DNA from: Marinimicrobium sp050113635
GTDB lineage: Bacteria; Pseudomonadota; Gammaproteobacteria; Pseudomonadales; Cellvibrionaceae
Reading direction: 5' to 3'
NCBI RefSeq assembly: GCF_050113635.1
Contig: NZ_JBNJLT010000003.1
Location: 1-64,000, forward strand
Length of the DNA stretch: 64,000 nucleotides
Shown here: positions 60,511-64,000 of the stretch, piece after piece
Position numbering within the stretch: position 1 is the first letter of the stretch
Layout: every line of letters starts with the position of its first letter
Translations under genes and position numbers: made by a program
The notes under the pieces: generated by a model
Databases searched by the model: none
Told to the model about the DNA's origin: nothing
What the model saw: the letters and a program-made list of their open reading frames with translations, nothing else

Positions 60511-62175
60511 TCATTTTCGTAACAACAAGGCCCCGAGCCCGAGAGTGAACAACACCCAACTGGTGGTCGGGACCTGTTCCCAGTCCAGTTGATTGATCCA
60601 TTCCGCCATCGGGCTGCCCAGATGTGGCCAGGCGGTGAGCGCTGCCCCGGCGATGGCGAGCACACCGATCACGGTGCGTCGGCGGCTGCGGCGGTTGAGC
60701 ATTTGCTGCCGCTCCATTTCCGTGCGCTGGGCGGCCAGTTGTTCCGCCACCTGGCCCAGGTTTTGTGCCTGCTGTAATCCTCCGAACACCAGCTCCGGTA
60801 TCTGCGGGAATTTCTCCAGCCATTCGGGGGCATGGCGCTGCATTTTCTTCCACAGGGTTTTCGGGTGGAAGCGCTCTTTGAGCCAGCGCTCCAGAAAGGG
60901 GTGCGCGGTAATCCACAGGTCGAGGTCCGGGTACAGCTGGCGGCCCAGCCCTTCGATATTGAGCAGGGTTTTTTGCAGGAGCACCAGTTGCGGTTGCACT
61001 TCCATATCAAAACGGCGTGCGGTCCGGAACAGGCTCATCAGCAAATGTCCGAAGGAAATATCCTTTAGCGGTTTTTCGAAGATGGGTTCGCATACGGTGC
61101 GTACCGCCGCTTCCAGCTCTTCCACCCGGGTGCCCTCCGGAACCCAGCCGCTTTGTACGTGCAGCTCTGCCACCTGCCGGTAGTCGCGGCGGAACATGGC
61201 CAGCAGATTGCGCGCGAGGTAGTACTGATCTTCCTGGGTGAGCGAGCCGACAATGGCCATGTCCACCGCAATGTACTTGGGATATTGGGGGTTCTCCCTC
61301 GCGACAAAAATATTGCCAGGGTGCATATCGGCATGGAAAAAATTGTGTTCGAACACCTGTTTGAAAAAGATCTCCACGCCGCGCTCGGCCAGCGCTTTCA
61401 TATCGGTGCCCTGGGCGTTCAGTTCATCGATATGGGTGACGGGAATGCCTTCGATGCGCTCCATGACCAGCACGTTGTTGCGGGTGTAGTCCCAGTACAC
61501 TTCAGGGATGTAGAGCAACGGTGAATGATCGAAGTTGCGCCGCAGCTGTGACGCGTTGGCGGCTTCGCGCTGCAGGTCCAGCTCGTCGAAAATGGTATTG
61601 CGATAATCGCGCACCACATCCACTGGATGCAGCCGCCGCCCGTCGCTGCTGTAGCGTTCCACCAGGCGAGCGATTTGCATCAAAAGGCGCACGTCCTGTT
61701 CAATCACTTTCCCAATGCCCGGCCGCACGACTTTGATGACCACCTTTTGGCCGTCGTGCAACGTGGCGCCGTGTACCTGTGCCACGGAGGCGGAGGCCAG
61801 GGGTTCCTGTTCGTAGCTGGCGAAAATATTGTCCACCCGTTCGCCCAGACCGCGCTCAACCAGCGCCCGGAAATTGTCTTTGTCGAAGGGCGGCACTTTG
61901 TCTTGCAGACGGTTGAGATCGTCCATCATATCCGCCGGCACCAGATCCGGACGGGTGGACAATAACTGGCCGAATTTTATAAAGATAGGACCGAGGTCTT
62001 CCAGGGCACGCCGCAGGCGCTCTCCGCGGCTCATTCGTCCGGCGGGCCGCAGTTTGCAGGGCAGCAGCAGTAGGCGCACATACCAGGGCAGTTCGCCGGG
62101 TGGAAACAACAGATCCAGCCGATAGCGCCAGATAACAAACGTAATGGTGATCAGACGACGCAGAACAATCAGCAC
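60511..62175 (-). CDS. ubiB: Ubiquinone biosynthesis kinase-like protein UbiB
   Basis: The 554-residue protein has the UbiB atypical kinase motifs: GPIFIKFGQLLSTRPDLVP (KxGQ), ASASVAQVHGA (A-rich loop) and FFHADMHPGNIFV. The DFG-equivalent reads VDMAIVGSL, with Ala in the usual Gly position. Two hydrophobic segments at the C-terminus anchor it to the inner membrane. UbiB supports ubiquinone biosynthesis, probably through its ATPase activity. Translation starts at GTG 62175, two bases after the ubiJ stop. Confidence 0.94.
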   Translation of the reverse strand: MLIVLRRLITITFVIWRYRLDLLFPPGELPWYVRLLLLPCKLRPAGRMSRGERLRRALEDLGPIFIKFGQLLSTRPDLVPADMMDDLNRLQDKVPPFDKDNFRALVERGLGERVDNIFASYEQEPLASASVAQVHGATLHDGQKVVIKVVRPGIGKVIEQDVRLLMQIARLVERYSSDGRRLHPVDVVRDYRNTIFDELDLQREAANASQLRRNFDHSPLLYIPEVYWDYTRNNVLVMERIEGIPVTHIDELNAQGTDMKALAERGVEIFFKQVFEHNFFHADMHPGNIFVARENPQYPKYIAVDMAIVGSLTQEDQYYLARNLLAMFRRDYRQVAELHVQSGWVPEGTRVEELEAAVRTVCEPIFEKPLKDISFGHLLMSLFRTARRFDMEVQPQLVLLQKTLLNIEGLGRQLYPDLDLWITAHPFLERWLKERFHPKTLWKKMQRHAPEWLEKFPQIPELVFGGLQQAQNLGQVAEQLAAQRTEMERQQMLNRRSRRRTVIGVLAIAGAALTAWPHLGSPMAEWINQLDWEQVPTTSWVLFTLGLGALLLRK

Positions 62176-62177
62176 GG

Positions 62178-62819
62178 CTATTCCTGAGTAGGGCTTGAAG
62201 GGGACGGGGCGGTTGAGCGAGCGCGCAGTCGTTCAAGCCGGGCCGCGGCCCGCTCGACGGCCAGCGTCACATCGTCCACGGCGTGGTAAAAGTCTTCCAG
62301 CTCCGGTCGGCTGGCGACCAGAGCGGCTTCGTGAGTAATAAATTCGCCCAGCAGCCGACGGGCCTCCGTTTCGCGAGCCTGTAGCCATTGCCCACCCGTG
62401 CGCAGCCATTCGGCGCTTTGATGGGCCACGACATCGCCGACCTGTTCGCTCAGGGCTTCTTCCCAGTCGATGTCCAACTGCCGGGCGATGCGCTGGAATT
62501 CCTGCAGTAAGTGGGTGCTGCCCTCAAGCTGTATGCCCGACCCTGCCAGCGAGGTCTGGTGGCCTTGCGCCAGACGGATGAAATCCTTCAGCGGACCCGT
62601 GAGGCGACCGTGTACGTCGCCTTCCCAGTGTTCCTTTAACGCGAGCCCATCGGTCTGCGGCAACACGAAAACGGTCCAGGATGGCTGGGTAAAGTGCAGG
62701 GCCAGCACCTGACCTTCGAGTGTCGCGAGCGCCTGACGGCTGGCCGGGTCGTAGCGCAGGGCACGCCGGATGAGTGCTTCGAAAGACGACAGGGCGGCGG
62801 TGCTCAGGGTGTTGGCCAT
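62178..62819 (-). CDS. ubiJ: Ubiquinone biosynthesis accessory factor UbiJ
   Basis: The 213-residue protein has an N-terminal SCP2-like lipid-binding domain (about 10-110; LEGQVLALHFTQPSWTVFVLPQ, LAGSGIQLEGSTHLLQEFQRI) and a C-terminal helical region. It organises the Ubi complex with UbiK and presents hydrophobic intermediates. ATG 62819 is chosen because it begins directly after the ubiE stop. The gene order ubiE-ubiJ-ubiB is standard in gammaproteobacteria. Confidence 0.9.
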   Translation of the reverse strand: MANTLSTAALSSFEALIRRALRYDPASRQALATLEGQVLALHFTQPSWTVFVLPQTDGLALKEHWEGDVHGRLTGPLKDFIRLAQGHQTSLAGSGIQLEGSTHLLQEFQRIARQLDIDWEEALSEQVGDVVAHQSAEWLRTGGQWLQARETEARRLLGEFITHEAALVASRPELEDFYHAVDDVTLAVERAAARLERLRARSTAPSPSSPTQE

Positions 62820-62820
62820 A

Positions 62821-63570
62821 TCAGGGCTTAATACCTTTGTGCAGGGCGACCACACCACCGGTCATATTGTGGTATTCGGTATTCACAAAGCCGGCGTTGT
62901 CCATCATGCCTTTCAGGGTTTCCTGGTCGGGGTGCATGCGGATGGATTCGGCCAGGTAGCGATAGCTGTCGGCGTCGTCGGCCACGAGCTTGCCCATCAA
63001 GGGCAGCAATTTGAACGAATAGGCGTCGTAGGCTTGTTCCAATAACGGATTGAGCGGCTTGGAAAATTCCAACACGAGCAGTCGTCCGCCCGGTTTGAGT
63101 ACCCGCAGCATGGAGGCCAGCGCGAGGTCTTTGTCGGTGACATTGCGCAGCCCGAACGCGATGGTGATGCAATCGAAGGTGTTGTCCGGGAATGGCAGAT
63201 ACTGGGCATCGGCCTGGGTGTATTGAAGGTTGCCCGCCATGCCGCGATCAATCAGGCGGTCGCGGCCCACGTTAAGCATGGAGGCGTTGATATCCGCCAG
63301 CACTACCAGCCCCTCGGGGCCAACCCGCTTGGCAAACGCGTAGCTGAGATCCCCGGTGCCACCGGCAATATCCAGTACGGTGTGCCCGGGGCGGACGGCG
63401 GCCCGCTCGATCGTGAAGCGCTTCCACAGGCGGTGGACCCCGCCCGACATCAGGTCGTTCATCAGGTCGTAACGGCTGGCTACCGAGTGGAATACATCCG
63501 CCACTCGGCTGGCTTTTTCCTCGACGGCCACTTTTTCATAGCCAAAGTCAGTGGTTCGTTTCTCGGTCAT
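62821..63570 (-). CDS. ubiE: Ubiquinone/menaquinone C-methyltransferase UbiE
   Basis: The 249-residue AdoMet-dependent methyltransferase has VLDIAGGTGDLSYAFAKRVG (motif I), YDLMNDLMSGGVHRLWK and FGLRNVTDKDLALASMLRVLKPGGRLLVLEF. It adds the C-methyl group in ubiquinone and menaquinone synthesis. It is the first gene of the ubiE-ubiJ-ubiB operon. Confidence 0.97.
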   Translation of the reverse strand: MTEKRTTDFGYEKVAVEEKASRVADVFHSVASRYDLMNDLMSGGVHRLWKRFTIERAAVRPGHTVLDIAGGTGDLSYAFAKRVGPEGLVVLADINASMLNVGRDRLIDRGMAGNLQYTQADAQYLPFPDNTFDCITIAFGLRNVTDKDLALASMLRVLKPGGRLLVLEFSKPLNPLLEQAYDAYSFKLLPLMGKLVADDADSYRYLAESIRMHPDQETLKGMMDNAGFVNTEYHNMTGGVVALHKGIKP

Positions 63571-63605
63571 GGGAGCGGGTCCGTTGCGGAGAATGTCTGG
63601 CGGCT

Positions 63606-63611
63606 ATTGTA
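63606..63611 (-). promoter_or_regulatory. -10 element of ubiE
   Basis: TACAAT on the minus strand, 36 bases before the ubiE ATG, is followed by AGCCGCC, like the other housekeeping promoters in this window. No obvious -35. Confidence 0.45.
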
Positions 63612-63680
63612 CACGCTCCCCGCCCGGGCGGGCACCGATGGTTCCTGTGCAAAGTCAGTCGGCAGGTGCCGTTGGCGATA

Positions 63681-64000
63681 CTATCGGGGCTGCAACAGCA
63701 AACGGTGGGCGTCCTGATCCACTTCAAACCGGAATTGGCTCAGCACGTTCATGCCCAGAAGGCCGTCAATATTGTCAGGCGCGTCAAAATCCAGCACGGC
63801 TACGGGCACATTGTTCAACTGGTGCTCCCCGAGGCGTAATTGCGCCACCCGATACACCATCCCCCGGGAGGGGCCGTTGGCGGTGTTGAATAACTGAGGG
63901 CCGACTTCGGTAAAGCGAATATCCTGGGCCAGCGCCTCAAAGCTGCGTTGCGTCAGTGTGGTGAGGCTGGCTCCGGTGTCGATGACCAGACGAATAGCCG
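63681..64000 (-). CDS. Retropepsin-like aspartic protease, partial (C-terminus only)
   Basis: The minus-strand frame is open from the right edge to TAG at 63681-63683 and gives about 105 residues. It begins within IRLVIDTGASLTTLT, the DTGA active-site motif of retroviral-type aspartic proteases in bacteria (clan AA, TIGR02281-like). It continues with PVAVLDFDAPDNIDGLLGMNVLSQFRFEVDQ, the conserved flap and closing strand of that family. The N-terminus, probably with a signal or membrane segment, lies beyond the window. Confidence 0.85.
   Translation of the reverse strand, partial: AIRLVIDTGASLTTLTQRSFEALAQDIRFTEVGPQLFNTANGPSRGMVYRVAQLRLGEHQLNNVPVAVLDFDAPDNIDGLLGMNVLSQFRFEVDQDAHRLLLQPR

Noticed and set aside
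1..64000. CRISPR arrays, tRNA or rRNA genes, insertion sequences
   Set aside because: No regularly spaced repeats, cloverleaf-type sequences, rRNA segments or transposase motifs were noticed on reading the window; a dedicated scan could not be run.

Overview
The window looks like a chromosomal segment of a polysaccharide-degrading marine or soil gammaproteobacterium, most likely of the Cellvibrionaceae group (Cellvibrio, Saccharophagus, Marinimicrobium, Gilvimarinus and relatives). This is inferred from gene content: a GH5 cellulase with a poly-serine linker, a GH10 xylanase, pectin and uronate catabolism behind a large TonB-dependent receptor, and gammaproteobacterial housekeeping blocks (glnA-ntrBC, thiI, typA, ubiE-ubiJ-ubiB). 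No genus-level assignment can be proved from the sequence alone.

Region 1 (1-18.9 kb) is a uronate utilisation locus. A truncated RHS fragment lies at the left edge. On the minus strand follow kduD, kduI, a DUF4861-GH105 lipoprotein and a 904-residue TonB-dependent receptor. A 1.2-kb control region carries two pairs of LacI-type operators and an orphan terminator. Then come altronate dehydratase (uxaA), the proton-translocating transhydrogenase pntAa-pntAb-pntB, a three-gene TRAP transporter (dctP-dctQ-dctM), KDG kinase (kdgK, minus strand) and a fructuronate/tagaturonate reductase. Together they would import unsaturated oligouronides, release and isomerise the sugar acids, and deliver KDG-6-phosphate to the Entner-Doudoroff pathway while balancing NADH and NADPH.

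Region 2 (18.9-33 kb) is central metabolism and housekeeping: class I aldolase and a PPi-type phosphofructokinase, then ntrC, ntrB, a DUF4124 gene and glnA. The glnA upstream region holds a clear sigma-54 promoter with phased NtrC sites, and a perfect NtrC palindrome lies upstream of ntrB. thiI, a small membrane protein and typA/bipA follow. After a 25-bp perfect inverted repeat comes a sulfate locus (31.2-40.3 kb): two paralogous sulfate-binding proteins, a remnant TOBE mini-gene, an alpha/beta hydrolase, a porin, cysT-cysW-cysA, cysB and a TauE-type exporter.

Region 3 (40.3-51 kb) is mixed: trmH, an AraC regulator, the GH5 cellulase, hemH, a degenerate DCC protein, a soluble aldose dehydrogenase, a GH10 xylanase, an NlpE-META lipoprotein, tag, pip and dtd.

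Region 4 (51-60.3 kb) is the most interesting accessory block: a tightly packed five-gene minus-strand cassette running HTH - SNF2 helicase - AlbA_2/GHKL ATPase - type III Mod - type III Res. It is probably a composite anti-phage defence system. It abuts ubiB-ubiJ-ubiE, and a partial retropepsin-like aspartic protease ends the window. I saw no tRNA, rRNA, CRISPR array, transposase or integrase.
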